NCBI RefSeq assembly: GCF_024206475.1
Contig: NZ_JAMBPR010000021.1
Span: forward strand, 1-64,000
DNA from: Paraburkholderia sp. CNPSo 3274
Lineage (GTDB): Bacteria > Pseudomonadota > Gammaproteobacteria > Burkholderiales > Burkholderiaceae
Direction of reading: 5' to 3'
DNA length: 64,000 nt
Each line of letters begins with the position of its first letter. Position 1 is the first letter of the stretch. Shown here piece by piece: positions 18,833 to 28,396 of the stretch. The notes beneath the pieces were generated by a model. It was not told the DNA's origin. It saw nothing but the letters and a program-made list of their open reading frames with translations, and ran no database searches. The translations under genes and the position numbers were made by a program.

Positions 18833-19621
18833 ATGCGCATCAAATTGATCAATCCGAACACCACGCTGCGCATGACCGCCGCGATGGAGCAGTGCGCGCG
18901 CGCCGTGATCGCACCGGGCACGGAGGTGGTGGCTGTGAGCCCGCCGATGGGCCCGCCGTCGATCGAAGGCTATTACGACGAGGCGCTCGCTACGCCCGGC
19001 CTGCTCGCCGAAGTGGAGGCGGGCGAGCGCGAAGGCTTCGACGGCTACGTGATCGCGTGCTTTGGAGACCCGGGCCTTTACGCGGCGCGCGAGTTGGCGC
19101 GCGGGCCCGTCGTGGGCATCGCGGAAGCCGCGATGCATGCGGCGAGCGTGCTCGCGCCGGGCTTCTCGGTCGTGACGACGCTCTCGCGCACGCGCGCAAT
19201 GGCCTGGCACCTTGCCGAGCGCTACGGCATGACGCGTTTTTGCCGCAACGTGCGCGCGATCGACGTGGCCGTGCTCGAACTCGATGAACCGGGATCGGCC
19301 GCGCGCCGCGCGATCGTCGACGAGTGCCGCCGCGCGCTCGAAGAAGATGGCGCGGACGCGATCGTGCTCGGTTGCGCGGGCATGACGAACTTGTGCGCGC
19401 AGGTGGAGGACGCGCTCGGCGTGCCTGTGGTCGACGGCGTGACGGCCGCCGTGAAATGGGTGGAGGCGCTCGTCGCGCTGCGCCTCACGACCGCCAAGCG
19501 CGGCGACTTCGCGCGGCCGCTCGCCAAGCGTTACGACGGCGACTTCGCGCGTTTCAGCCCGGCGAATCCCGCACCAGTCACGGAAACGCCGCCGCCCGTG
19601 CGGCCGCTGCGCTACGGGTAA
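18833..19621 (+). CDS. hpxA: Allantoin/hydantoin racemase (Asp/Glu racemase superfamily)
   Basis: A 262-residue cofactor-independent racemase. Motifs: KLINPNTTLRMTAAMEQCAR at the start, the first catalytic region VIACFGDPGLYAARE and the second cysteine in VLGCAGMTNLC. Family members racemise 5-substituted hydantoins. Between an NCS1 permease and allantoinase PuuE, interconversion of R- and S-allantoin is the natural function. This lets non-enzymatically racemised allantoin enter the pathway. The ATG at 18833 is preceded by GAAGGAATCGAA. The symbol is assigned by context. Confidence 0.85.
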   Translation: MRIKLINPNTTLRMTAAMEQCARAVIAPGTEVVAVSPPMGPPSIEGYYDEALATPGLLAEVEAGEREGFDGYVIACFGDPGLYAARELARGPVVGIAEAAMHAASVLAPGFSVVTTLSRTRAMAWHLAERYGMTRFCRNVRAIDVAVLELDEPGSAARRAIVDECRRALEEDGADAIVLGCAGMTNLCAQVEDALGVPVVDGVTAAVKWVEALVALRLTTAKRGDFARPLAKRYDGDFARFSPANPAPVTETPPPVRPLRYG

Positions 19622-19645
19622 ACGCGCAACGCGTCCAAGCGGAGA

Positions 19646-19678
19646 TGGCCGCCCGGCTGACGCCAGGTCGGGCGGCCA
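19646..19678. terminator. Strong hairpin after the allantoin racemase gene
   Basis: A perfect 10-bp stem (TGGCCGCCCG / CGGGCGGCCA) lies 25 bp past the racemase stop. There is no T tract, so it may be an RNA 3'-end stabiliser or attenuator rather than a classical terminator. Confidence 0.4.
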
Positions 19679-19878
19679 CATACACCTCGCTTGACCCGTA
19701 CTATCTGAGCGTGCGTATGGGCGCGTACGGGTGATTTCGCTACACTGGTCCGGTCCTGTAAGCAGGTTGCGCGGACCGTCCGTCGGGCCTGCAAAGCAGC
19801 GCCGGCGGCCGCTTCACGGCGCCTCGCCGTTACGCGGATATTTCGTTTCATCCTCTCTATTCGATTGATTCGACCAGC

Positions 19879-20838
19879 ATGCCACTCGATCCCCAATATC
19901 CCCGCGATCTGATCGGTTATGGCCGGTATCCGGTGCAGGCCAACTGGCCCGGTCAGGCGCGCGTCGCGGTGCAGTTCGTGCTCAACTACGAAGAGGGCGG
20001 CGAAAACTGTGTTCTGCACGGCGACCCCGGCTCCGAGCAGTTCCTCTCCGAAATCGTGGGCGCCGCATCGTATCCCGCGCGGCACATGAGCATGGAGTCG
20101 ATCTACGAATATGGCTCGCGCGCGGGCGTGTGGCGCATCCTGCGCGAATTCGAAAAGCGCGGCCTGCCGCTCACCGTGTTCGGCGTGGGTATGGCGATCG
20201 AGCGTCACCCCGAAGTCGCGCGCGCGTTCGTCGAGTTGGGCCACGAGATCGCGTGCCACGGTTATCGCTGGATTCACTACCAGGACGTCTCGCCTGCCAG
20301 GGAGGCCGAGCATATGAAGCTCGGCATGGAAGCGATCGAGCGCGTGACGGGCGTGCGCCCGCTGGGCTGGTACACCGGGCGCGACAGCCCCAACACGCAT
20401 CGCCTGGTGGCCGAGTATGGCGGCTTCCTCTACGACTCCGATTACTACGGCGACGACCTGCCGTTCTGGATGGACGTGGAGGTCACAGGCGGCAAGTCGG
20501 TGCCGCAACTGATCGTGCCGTACACGCTCGACACGAACGACATGCGTTTCGCGTCGCCCCAAGGCTTCAACACGGCGGACCACTTCTTCACCTATTTGCG
20601 CGACGCTTTCGACGTGCTCTACGAAGAAGGCGCCGAAGCGCCGAAGATGCTCTCGATCGGCATGCACTGCCGGCTGCTCGGGCGCCCTGGGCGTTTTCGC
20701 GCGCTGCAGCGCTTTCTCGATCACATCGAAACACACGAGCGCGTGTGGGTCACGCGGCGCGTGGACATCGCGCGCCACTGGCGCGAGCATCATCCCTATC
20801 AACCGCAACAGAACGACCACCGCGGGGCCGCCGCATGA
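19879..20838 (+). CDS. puuE: Allantoinase PuuE (polysaccharide deacetylase fold)
   Basis: A 319-residue metal-independent allantoinase of the PuuE family, which hydrolyses allantoin to allantoate. It has the carbohydrate-esterase 4 fold, seen in YPRDLIGYGRYP, VQFVLNYEEGGENCVLHGDPGSE, HEIACHGYRWIHYQD, GWYTGRDSPNTHRLVAEYGGFLYDSDYYGDDLPFW and SIGMHCRLLGRPGRFRALQRF. It is unrelated to the zinc amidohydrolase AllB. The uraD ATG overlaps its stop codon, so the pair is translationally coupled. Confidence 0.96.
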   Translation: MPLDPQYPRDLIGYGRYPVQANWPGQARVAVQFVLNYEEGGENCVLHGDPGSEQFLSEIVGAASYPARHMSMESIYEYGSRAGVWRILREFEKRGLPLTVFGVGMAIERHPEVARAFVELGHEIACHGYRWIHYQDVSPAREAEHMKLGMEAIERVTGVRPLGWYTGRDSPNTHRLVAEYGGFLYDSDYYGDDLPFWMDVEVTGGKSVPQLIVPYTLDTNDMRFASPQGFNTADHFFTYLRDAFDVLYEEGAEAPKMLSIGMHCRLLGRPGRFRALQRFLDHIETHERVWVTRRVDIARHWREHHPYQPQQNDHRGAAA

Positions 20839-21356
20839 AGGCAATGCACTACACCCTCGAACAGCTGAATCAAGCCTCGGTCGACGCCTTCGTGGCGGCG
20901 CTTTCGGGCATTTTCGAGCACTCGCCCTGGGTAGCCGTTGCGGCCGCGCAGCAGCGCCCGTTTGCGAGCATCGACGCGCTGCATCGCACCATGTCGCAGG
21001 CCGTGGAAACCTCGGGCGAGGCGCAGCAGCTTGCGCTCATCAACGCCCACCCGGAGCTTGCGGGCAAGGCCGCCGTGCGCGGCGAACTGACCGCCGAATC
21101 CACGCGCGAGCAAAGCGGTGCGGGTCTGAATCAGTGCACGCAGGAAGAGTTCGACAAGCTGGTCGCGCTCAATGGCGCGTATCGCGAGAAGTTCGGATTC
21201 CCATTCATTCTCGCGGTGCGAGGCTATGACCGCCACGGCATCATCGCGAACTTCGAGGCGCGCGTGAACAACAGCCGCGCCGATGAAATGCGCGCGAGCC
21301 TCGACCAGATTTACCGCATTGCGCGCTTCAGGTTGGACGAACTGATCGACGCGTAA
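20835..21356 (+). CDS. uraD: OHCU decarboxylase
   Basis: A 173-residue all-helical enzyme that decarboxylates 2-oxo-4-hydroxy-4-carboxy-5-ureidoimidazoline to S-allantoin. Diagnostic segments: LNQASVDAFVAALSGIFEHSPWVA with the catalytic-histidine region, INAHPELAGKAA, LTAESTREQSGAGLNQCTQEEF, and YREKFGFPFILAVRG. The ATG overlaps the puuE stop (ATGA), so synthesis of the two enzymes is coupled. It completes the urate-to-allantoin route together with puuD and uraH on the opposite strand. Confidence 0.95.
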   Translation: MKAMHYTLEQLNQASVDAFVAALSGIFEHSPWVAVAAAQQRPFASIDALHRTMSQAVETSGEAQQLALINAHPELAGKAAVRGELTAESTREQSGAGLNQCTQEEFDKLVALNGAYREKFGFPFILAVRGYDRHGIIANFEARVNNSRADEMRASLDQIYRIARFRLDELIDA

Positions 21357-21437
21357 CGTGGCGATGCGCCCCCCGGCTTTTCGCGAGAGGGCGCAGCGCC
21401 GTTTTGATCTACAGAAAAGACACGAAGGAAGACAACG

Positions 21438-22448
21438 ATGGCACTCCCGACTCTCGATCCCAACGCCCCCGATTTCACGCGCCGCTTCGTGAATCTCGCG
21501 GACCCGCGCCTGGGCGCGCAGGCGCTCGAGGCGAGCGACGACTTCTTCGCGCCGAAGGATCGCATGCTCAATCCGGAGCCGGCCGTCTTTATTCCGGGCA
21601 AGTATGATGAACACGGCAAGTGGATGGACGGCTGGGAAACGCGCCGCAAGCGCACGACCGGCTCTGACTGGTGCATCGTGAAGCTCGCGCGCCCCGGCGT
21701 CATCAAGGGCCTCGATATCGACACGAGCCACTTCACGGGCAACTACCCGCCGGCGGCATCGGTGGAGGGCGCGTATGTGGCCGATGGCGCACCCGCTGCC
21801 GCGACGCAATGGACGGAGATCGTTCCCTCGACGTCGTTGAACGGCAATAGCCACCATTACGTGGAAGTGTCGAGCGACAAGCCGTACACGCATCTGCGCG
21901 TGAATATCTATCCCGATGGCGGCATCGCGCGTCTGCGCGTGTACGGCCAGCCGCAAGTGGACTGGGCGGGCGCGAGCCGTACCGAACTGTTCGACCTGGC
22001 CGCGATGGAAAACGGCGCGTACCTCGTTGGCGCGAACAACCAGCACTTTGGCATGGCCTCCACGCTGCTCATGCCGGGCCGCGGCGTGAACATGGGCGAC
22101 GGCTGGGAAACGCGCCGCCGCCGGGAACCTGGCAACGACTGGGCGATCATCGCGCTCGCGCAGCCGGGCATCATCAAGAAGATCGAAGTCGATACGGCGC
22201 ACTTCAAGGGCAACTACCCCGACCGCTGCTCGTTCCAGGCCGCGCGCGTGGTGGGCGGCACGGACAGCTCGCTCGTGACCCAGGCCATGTTCTGGCCGGT
22301 GCTGCTCGGCGAGCAGAAGCTGCAGATGGACAAGCAGCACTACTACGAAAGCGAGCTCGCGGCGCTCGGCCCGGTTACGCACGTGCGCTTCAACATCATC
22401 CCGGACGGCGGCGTTTCGCGTGTACGCCTCTGGGGCACGCTCGCCTGA
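21438..22448 (+). CDS. alc: Allantoicase
   Basis: A 336-residue enzyme hydrolysing allantoate to ureidoglycolate and urea. The family's internal duplication is obvious. [20 protein letters not shown] with [12 protein letters not shown] in the first half recurs as [20 protein letters not shown] with [12 protein letters not shown] in the second, each a jelly-roll repeat. [17 protein letters not shown] near the C-terminus is typical. A ribosome-binding site (GAAGGAAG) precedes the ATG. It lies between uraD and allA in an uninterrupted plus-strand run. Confidence 0.96.
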   Translation: MALPTLDPNAPDFTRRFVNLADPRLGAQALEASDDFFAPKDRMLNPEPAVFIPGKYDEHGKWMDGWETRRKRTTGSDWCIVKLARPGVIKGLDIDTSHFTGNYPPAASVEGAYVADGAPAAATQWTEIVPSTSLNGNSHHYVEVSSDKPYTHLRVNIYPDGGIARLRVYGQPQVDWAGASRTELFDLAAMENGAYLVGANNQHFGMASTLLMPGRGVNMGDGWETRRRREPGNDWAIIALAQPGIIKKIEVDTAHFKGNYPDRCSFQAARVVGGTDSSLVTQAMFWPVLLGEQKLQMDKQHYYESELAALGPVTHVRFNIIPDGGVSRVRLWGTLA

Positions 22449-22466
22449 TACGCTGACGAGGCCATC

Positions 22467-22991
22467 ATGAGTGAAACAAGGACGACGCTTACCATCGAGC
22501 CGCTCACGCCCGAGGCGTTCGCGCCCTTCGGCGACGTGATCGAGCTCGCGGGCGCGAAGCAGATTCCGATCAATCTAGGCACGACCATCCGCTTTCACGA
22601 TCTCGCGAAAGTGGATGTGACCGACGACGGCGGCCGCACGCTCGTGAATCTTTTTCGCGGGCAGCCGCGCGAACTGCCGTTCGAAGTGAAGATGCTCGAA
22701 CGGCATCCGCTGGGCAGCCAGGCGTTCCTGCCGCTCAACGACAAGCCTTATCTCGTGGTGGTCGCGCCGGTAGGCGAACTGGACGTCACGCAGATTCGCA
22801 CTTTCGTTTCGCGCGGCTGGCAGGGCGTGAATTATGCGAAGGGCGTTTGGCATCATCCGCTGATCGCGTTGGGCGAGGTGAGCGATTTCATCGTCGTCGA
22901 TCGCGGTGGCGATGGGCTCAATCTCAACGAGCAGGATCTGCCGGAGTCGCTCTGGTTGACGGAAGAAGCGATGAAGGCCGCGATGCGCTGA
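22467..22991 (+). CDS. allA: Ureidoglycolate lyase
   Basis: A 174-residue cupin-fold enzyme cleaving ureidoglycolate to glyoxylate and urea. Signatures: [19 protein letters not shown], the ML(E)[12 protein letters not shown] loop with the metal-site His, and [16 protein letters not shown]. It follows alc after 18 bp and is the last gene of the plus-strand ureide run, with a terminator immediately after. With alc it yields two ureas and glyoxylate per allantoin; no urease genes are in this window. Confidence 0.95.
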   Translation: MSETRTTLTIEPLTPEAFAPFGDVIELAGAKQIPINLGTTIRFHDLAKVDVTDDGGRTLVNLFRGQPRELPFEVKMLERHPLGSQAFLPLNDKPYLVVVAPVGELDVTQIRTFVSRGWQGVNYAKGVWHHPLIALGEVSDFIVVDRGGDGLNLNEQDLPESLWLTEEAMKAAMR

Positions 22992-23026
22992 TTCACGGAA
23001 TTACTCAGCAGTACGCATCAGTAGGA

Positions 23027-23057
23027 AAAGCCGCGGCCGAGGCCGTGGCTTTTTTTG
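23027..23057 (+). terminator. Rho-independent terminator after allA
   Basis: A 12-bp stem with one wobble (AAAGCCGCGGCC / GGCCGTGGCTTT) closes a GA-centred turn and runs into seven T residues. Confidence 0.88.
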
Positions 23058-23280
23058 CGTTTGGCGTATGAAGTAGGGCGGTGGCCCTGGTCAAGCCGGC
23101 TGCTCAGGGCGCCGTAAAACATGGCGAGTCATGCATGACTGTGTGCGACGCCTCGATGCTTCGATCGGGCCAGGTCGCGAGGCTCGCGTCATACGCCTCG
23201 AAGCCTGATGCCGATCCGCCATCTCCCGCGCTCAGCCGCCCAACGCGCAAGCCCCTCAGCAAAGGCCGTACCAAAAGCGA

Positions 23281-23313
23281 AAGGACCCGAAGCGCATCGC
23301 ACTTCGGGTCCTT
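23281..23313 (-). terminator. Terminator of the puuD transcript
   Basis: A perfect 12-bp stem (AAGGACCCGAAG / CTTCGGGTCCTT). On the minus strand it is followed by TTCGCTTTTGG, appropriate for the end of puuD. The 23058-23280 stretch between the two terminators shows no credible gene. Confidence 0.75.
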
Positions 23314-23364
23314 CCAGTCGCAGCTCACGCAGCGCGATGCAAATCCCTCGCGCTGCCAACTACG

Positions 23365-24558
23365 TCATTGCTTCGCACCGCCCTGGAACCAGGCGGCGAT
23401 CTTCTGCCGCTCGTCGTCGGTCATGTGCGTGACGTTGCCAAGCGGCATCGCCTTGAGCGTCACAGCCTGCTGATACAGCCGCTGCGCGTTCTGCGAAATC
23501 TCATCGGGTGTATCGAACATCACGCCCGCTGGTGCGGCACCCATCAGCGTCGGGTGGGCCGAGTGACAGGAGGCGCAGCGTTGCTGCAGGATCGGCTGGA
23601 TATCGGCGACCTTCACCGACGGCGCGTTCGCGGCTTCGGCCTGCGGCACGACCGGGCGCGGCAGCGTCCACACCAGCGCGACGAACATCAGCGCCACGCC
23701 GCCGATCGGCAGATACCAGAGTTGCTGGCCGCGATGACGCATCACGAAGAACTGACGAATCAGCGCGCCAGCCAGCATGATCACCACGAGCACGGCCCAG
23801 TTGTAGGCGTGCGCGTAGGTCATCGCGTAGTGGTTCGAGAGCATCGCGAACACGACGGGCAGCGTGAAATACGTGTTGTGCACCGAGCGCTGCTTGCCGC
23901 GCTTGCCGTAGATCGGATTCGGCACTTCGCCCTTGAGCATCGCGGCGACCATCTTGCGCTGGCCCGGGATGATGACGAAGAACACGTTGGCCGACATGAT
24001 CGTCGCGAGCATCGCGCCCATGATGAGGTACGCGGCGCGGCCCGAGAAGATGTGGCACGCGAGGTAGGCGGCGATCACGACATAGATGCCCACGCACACG
24101 CCCAGCAGCTTGTCTTTGCTGCCGAGCACGCGGCACAGTGAGTCATAGACGATCCAGCCCGCTGCGAGAAAGCCGAGCGCCGAGAAGATCGCGACGACCG
24201 GACCCATGTCGAGCACGTTCTTGTCGATGAGATACGTGTTCGGCGCCATGAGGTAGAGCACCGTGAAGAGCGACGCGCCCGAGAGCCACGTGGTGTACGA
24301 CGGCCACTTCGACCAGTGGAGGTCGTCGGGCATTTCGGGCGGCGCCACGGTGTACTTCTGCATGTTGTAGAAACCGCCGCCGTGCACGTGCCACAGTTCG
24401 CCGAACACGCCGCGGCGACGCTGGTTCGGGTCCGTCGGCGGTTTGAGGCTGTTGTCGAGCGCGACGAAATAGAACGACTCGCCAATCCAGGCGATCGCCG
24501 CGATGACATGGAACCAGCGCAGTGCGAGGTTCAGCCAATCGGTAATAAAGCCTTCCAT
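23365..24558 (-). CDS. puuD: Membrane-bound urate hydroxylase PuuD with cytochrome c domain
   Basis: PuuD oxidises urate to 5-hydroxyisourate and passes electrons through a fused cytochrome c rather than making H2O2. The 397-residue protein has a multi-helix urate-oxidase membrane domain (DUF989) opening MEGFITDWLNLALRWFHVIAAIAWIGESFYFV. The C-terminal domain holds the haem site CASCH at residues 328-332 and an axial Met candidate in MPLGNVTHM. The start at 24558 is chosen because GGAGACG precedes it; the in-frame ATG eight codons upstream is weaker. uraH lies upstream on the same strand. Confidence 0.95.
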   Translation of the reverse strand: MEGFITDWLNLALRWFHVIAAIAWIGESFYFVALDNSLKPPTDPNQRRRGVFGELWHVHGGGFYNMQKYTVAPPEMPDDLHWSKWPSYTTWLSGASLFTVLYLMAPNTYLIDKNVLDMGPVVAIFSALGFLAAGWIVYDSLCRVLGSKDKLLGVCVGIYVVIAAYLACHIFSGRAAYLIMGAMLATIMSANVFFVIIPGQRKMVAAMLKGEVPNPIYGKRGKQRSVHNTYFTLPVVFAMLSNHYAMTYAHAYNWAVLVVIMLAGALIRQFFVMRHRGQQLWYLPIGGVALMFVALVWTLPRPVVPQAEAANAPSVKVADIQPILQQRCASCHSAHPTLMGAAPAGVMFDTPDEISQNAQRLYQQAVTLKAMPLGNVTHMTDDERQKIAAWFQGGAKQ

Positions 24559-24771
24559 GAAACGTCTCCAGTCCTGATGCATTGCGCGCGCGCTGAACGC
24601 ATGCGCTAACTGCGGGGTATGAGCGCGCCGCGTAGCGTAGGGGCCGCTGGACGACCCTTGCGCTGCCGCGCTGCCGTTGTTGTTCGTATGGCCTTGGGCT
24701 TGATGAATCGGGCTGGAAGATTGCCCGGAATGCCCTATGAGAATGTGTTGCGGTCGCCGCCCGGTTGTCGC

Positions 24772-25125
24772 TCAGCTGCCCCGATAGGTGCTGTACGACC
24801 AGGGCGAAACGAGTAGCGGCACGTGGTAGTGCGAACCGGCGTCGGCGATGCCGAAGCGCAGCACCACGCGGTCGACGAAGCGCGGCTCGGGCACGTTCGT
24901 GCCGAGAGCGGCGAAATAGTCGCCAGCATGGAACACGAGTTCGTATTCGCCTTTGGCGAGTGCTTCGCCCTCGAGCAGCGGCGCATCGCAGCGGCCGTCG
25001 TCATTGGTGGTGACGGTCTTGAGCGCGCAGCGCGCGTCGCCCGAGAGCGCAAAGAGCTCGACCTTGATGCCCGCGCCGGGACGGCCGTTCGCGGTGTCGA
25101 GCACGTGGGTAGTCAGCTTGCCCAT
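24772..25125 (-). CDS. uraH: 5-hydroxyisourate hydrolase (transthyretin-like)
   Basis: A 117-residue HIU hydrolase that converts 5-hydroxyisourate to OHCU. It shows the family's start GKLTTHVLDTANGRPGAGIKVELF with the catalytic His. The VVLRFGIADAGSHYHVPLLVSPWSYSTYRGS end includes the diagnostic C-terminal YRGS. The long upstream frame is not used; the ATG at 25125 is preceded by AAGGAAAAC. It precedes puuD on the same strand with about 210 bp between them, a stretch in which I see nothing defined. The shared order suggests an uraH-puuD transcript. Confidence 0.96.
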   Translation of the reverse strand: MGKLTTHVLDTANGRPGAGIKVELFALSGDARCALKTVTTNDDGRCDAPLLEGEALAKGEYELVFHAGDYFAALGTNVPEPRFVDRVVLRFGIADAGSHYHVPLLVSPWSYSTYRGS

Positions 25126-25510
25126 TCGCAGTTTTCCTTGTGAGTGCCTGGTGCGATTGCGAGGTTTCAGCGGCAGCTCTCGATCCCATGCATGATGCAT
25201 TGCGGCGGATCGAGGCTCCACGTCAGTGGCTACATACCCGTCGGCGGATCGAAGCGAGCGCCGTGAACGCATTTTAAGAACGATCGGACCCGGCGGGCGC
25301 GAGCGATAGGAAAGATAAAGCTTCGCGCATGAGGGTGAGCCCTGGGTGCCGTCGCTCATTGCGCCCTGGATTCAGGCGACCCTTGTTTGTATCGTAGCGA
25401 CGCCAAAAATCGACCTTTATATGCGTGGTGTAAATGTGGGTATCGCAGCGGCGCGAATTGCCACGACTATTTTGGTTGCGGATCGTAGAGGCCATGCGCA
25501 GCGCGTGCTG

Positions 25511-25573
25511 CGCGTCCCGAAGACGGCGGTGGACGCCGGGTAACCGGGCCAGCGGCGTCCTCGTCGGGACGCG
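25511..25573 (+). promoter_or_regulatory. Two-stem structured element in the 8-oxoguanine deaminase leader
   Basis: A 10-bp stem (CGCGTCCCGA / TCGGGACGCG) encloses a 10/3-nt asymmetric internal loop and a second 8-bp stem (GGACGCCG / CGGCGTCC) with a 14-nt terminal loop. It ends 130 bp upstream of the deaminase start. The rest of the 578-bp divergent region 25126-25703 contains no gene. There is no T tract, so it is not a simple terminator. It may be a structured leader RNA; the identity is not established. Confidence 0.5.
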
Positions 25574-25703
25574 TCGGCACCGGGCGCCTGGGCGACCGGC
25601 GAGGCCGGCGGGCGAGGCGAGGGCGTCTGGTTCACACGCCGTGCGCGAGTCCGAAGGAATGGCCAAGGCTCGCGGCGGCACGACAACGGAGCGAACAAGG
25701 ACG

Positions 25704-27113
25704 ATGGAACGCACACTCGCGCAGCGGCAAAACCCGCAAGACCCGCAAAAGCCTGGCAAGACGTTGCTGGTGAAAAACGCCGACATGCTGGTGACGATGG
25801 ATGGCGCGCGCCGCGAGATTCGCGGCGGCGGCCTCTACGTCGAAGGCAACCGCATCGTCGCGGTCGGCCCGACGGCGGAACTGCCCGCCACGGCAGACGA
25901 GGTGATCGACGCCAGCGGCCACCTCGTGACGCCGGGGCTCGTCAATACGCACCACCACATGTACCAGAGCCTCACGCGCGCCGTGCCGGCCGCGCAGGAT
26001 GCCGAACTGTTCGGCTGGCTCACCAATCTCTACAAGGTGTGGGCGAACCTCACGCCCGAGATGATCGAGGTCTCCACGCTCACCGCGATGGCGGAGTTGC
26101 TGCTCTCGGGCTGCACGACGTCCAGCGATCATCTGTACATCTATCCGAATGGCAGCCGCCTCGACGACAGCATTCGCGCGGCGCAACACATCGGCATGCG
26201 CTTTCACGCGAGCCGCGGCAGCATGAGCGTCGGCCAGAAAGACGGCGGCTTGCCGCCGGATTCCGTGGTCGAGCGCGAGGACGCGATTCTCGCCGACACG
26301 CAGCGCCTCATCGAGACGTATCACGACGAGGGCCGGTACGCGATGCTGCGCGTCGTTGTGGCGCCATGCTCGCCGTTCTCGGTGAGCCGCGACCTGATGC
26401 GCGAATCGGCGGTGCTCGCGCGGCATTACGGCGTGTCGATGCACACGCATCTCGCCGAGAACGTCAACGACATTGCTTACAGCCGCGAAAAGTTCGGCAT
26501 GACGCCCGCCGAATACGCCGAGGACCTCGGCTGGGTGGGCCGCGACGTATGGCATGCGCACTGCGTACAGCTCGACGACCACGGCATTGGATTGTTCGGC
26601 CGGACCGGCACCGGCGTCGCGCATTGCCCGTGCTCGAACATGCGGCTCGCCTCGGGTATCGCGCCCGTGAAAAAGATGCGCCTCGCTGGCGTGCCGGTTG
26701 GGCTCGGCGTGGATGGCTCGGCGTCGAACGACGGCGCGCAGATGGTGGCCGAGGCGCGCCAGGCCATGCTGCTCGCGCGCGTGGGCTTCGGACCGGATGC
26801 CATGACGGCGCGCGAAGCGCTCGAAATCGCGACGCTGGGCGGCGCGCAGGTGCTGGGCCGCGACGACATTGGCGCGCTCGCACCCGGCATGGCGGCCGAC
26901 TTCGTGGCGTTCGACCTGCGCCAGCCGCTGTTCGCGGGAGCGCTGCACGATCCGGTCGCGGCGCTCGTATTCTGCGCACCCTCACAGGTCGCGCTGAGCG
27001 TGATCGGCGGGCGCGTGGTCGTGAAGGAGGGCGTGGTGCAGACGGTGGAGCTTGGGCCGGTCATCGAGCGGCATAACCGGCTCGCGGCACAACTCGTGCA
27101 GATGGCGCGCTGA
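25704..27113 (+). CDS. 8-oxoguanine deaminase (amidohydrolase superfamily)
   Basis: A 469-residue zinc amidohydrolase close to the 8-oxoguanine deaminase/cytosine-deaminase-like group. It hydrolyses 8-oxoguanine to urate. Metal and catalytic motifs: HxH in NTHHHMYQSL (His83, His85), HTHLAEN (His247), HAHCVQLDDHGI and VDGSASND (Asp337). GWLTNLYKVWANLTPEM and TTSSDHLYIYPNG are typical of this subgroup. The ATG at 25704 follows GAACAAGGACG. Its placement with puuD, uraH and a purine ABC system supports the urate-producing assignment over other guanine-type deaminases, but substrate is inferred. Confidence 0.85.
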   Translation: MERTLAQRQNPQDPQKPGKTLLVKNADMLVTMDGARREIRGGGLYVEGNRIVAVGPTAELPATADEVIDASGHLVTPGLVNTHHHMYQSLTRAVPAAQDAELFGWLTNLYKVWANLTPEMIEVSTLTAMAELLLSGCTTSSDHLYIYPNGSRLDDSIRAAQHIGMRFHASRGSMSVGQKDGGLPPDSVVEREDAILADTQRLIETYHDEGRYAMLRVVVAPCSPFSVSRDLMRESAVLARHYGVSMHTHLAENVNDIAYSREKFGMTPAEYAEDLGWVGRDVWHAHCVQLDDHGIGLFGRTGTGVAHCPCSNMRLASGIAPVKKMRLAGVPVGLGVDGSASNDGAQMVAEARQAMLLARVGFGPDAMTAREALEIATLGGAQVLGRDDIGALAPGMAADFVAFDLRQPLFAGALHDPVAALVFCAPSQVALSVIGGRVVVKEGVVQTVELGPVIERHNRLAAQLVQMAR

Positions 27114-27184
27114 GGCAGGCAAGCGCGCAACGCACAGGCGTGTTGAAAAGGTCAGGCGGCCGCAGCAACGTGCGGCCGTGCTAC

Positions 27185-28117
27185 TCAAGGCTTGTTGATC
27201 AGCGTCTTCGTCGCTTCGGCGATGAGGCTGCGTAACCAGCGTACTTCGTCCGAGTAATGACAGCGTTCGTGCCACAACTGGTAGTACTGCATCGGCGGGA
27301 AGTCGAGCGGCGCGGGCACGACCGTAAGCGGCAGGAAGCGCGCATAGTGGTCGGCGAAAAGGCGCGTGGTCGTGAAGACCAGGTCCGACTTCACGAGCAC
27401 GTAGGGCGCGAGATTGAAGTACGGGAGCGTGACGACCACGTGGCGCTTGAGGCGCTCGCGCGCGAGGTGCACGTCGATGGCGCCGCGTTGGCCCACGGAA
27501 TAGGGCGTGGGCGCGAGATGTGGCGCGTTCAGATACTGGTCGAGCGTGAGCCCGCCGCGCTTGGCGAACGGGTGCGCGTTGCTCATCAGGCAGACGATCT
27601 GGTCGACAAACAGGTTCGAGAGGTGCAACTGTTCGGGCGGCTCGGGCCAGTTGCCGATAACGATATCGAGCTTGCCTTCCTCGAGCGCGAGTTCGTAGTC
27701 GAACGCGGGCCCGAGCGAGTGAAACTCGAGCGTGGCGTTGGGCGCGGCCTGGCGAAAGCGCTCGACCACGGTCGGCACGAACAGGACGTTCAGATAATCA
27801 GGACAGCCAATCCGGTAACAGCGGATGGACGTGGCCGGATCGAAATTGTGCTGCTGAAAGCGGATGCGCTCGATCTCGCGCAGCGCGTTCTGGACGGGTT
27901 CGAGCAGGCGCAGGCCGTACTCGGTCGGCACCATGCCGGACTTGCCGCGCACGAGGAGCGGGTCGCCGGTGATGTCGCGCAGACGCCGCAGCGCCGCGCT
28001 GATTGCGGGCTGGGACTGATTGAGCTTGACGGCCGCGCGTGTCACGCTGCGCTCCATCAGAAGCGTGTGCAAGACGCGCAAGAGGTACGTGTCGATCGCC
28101 TCGCGTTGCTGACTCAT
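27185..28117 (-). CDS. LysR family transcriptional regulator
   Basis: A 310-residue LTTR. The HTH is at about residues 8-65 (YLLRVLHTLLMERSVTRAAVKLNQSQPAISAALRRLRDITGDPLLVRG) and the effector domain contains YRIGCPDYLNVLFVPTVVERFRQAAPN. It is divergent from the BMP-type ABC transporter genes (279-bp gap) and convergent with the 8-oxoguanine deaminase gene, so it probably controls purine uptake and/or the deaminase. The effector is unknown. It is the second regulator in the island besides the GntR protein. Confidence 0.93.
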   Translation of the reverse strand: MSQQREAIDTYLLRVLHTLLMERSVTRAAVKLNQSQPAISAALRRLRDITGDPLLVRGKSGMVPTEYGLRLLEPVQNALREIERIRFQQHNFDPATSIRCYRIGCPDYLNVLFVPTVVERFRQAAPNATLEFHSLGPAFDYELALEEGKLDIVIGNWPEPPEQLHLSNLFVDQIVCLMSNAHPFAKRGGLTLDQYLNAPHLAPTPYSVGQRGAIDVHLARERLKRHVVVTLPYFNLAPYVLVKSDLVFTTTRLFADHYARFLPLTVVPAPLDFPPMQYYQLWHERCHYSDEVRWLRSLIAEATKTLINKP

Positions 28118-28396
28118 GAATTCTCCGAATTATATGTTCTGGCTGATCGATGAGGCTTGGGGGTATATCGTTTTTAATATGGACAAAAAGTGGCGTCAAG
28201 CGAGGCTTACCCCGAGGCTCGCGCCGCGTCGCCCGTGCAGCGAGGCAACAGCGAATTTTGGCGGCTCGACCTTCACAGGGCTAACAGGTATCGTCACCCC
28301 CGCACCGCGGCGCACGACCAGCGCACTACGTCTCGCGCGCGGTGGCAAGCGTCAAACGGTTATCGGACAGCAATAACGTACAACGGCGGAACCTCC

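Noticed and set aside
22992..23364. Small genes in the allA-puuD convergent gap
   Set aside because: Open frames there overlap two clear terminators and lack ribosome-binding sites. None resembles a known protein.
27158..27177. Terminator between the deaminase and LysR genes
   Set aside because: GGCCGCA/TGCGGCC forms only a 7-bp stem with no T tract on either strand, too weak to call.
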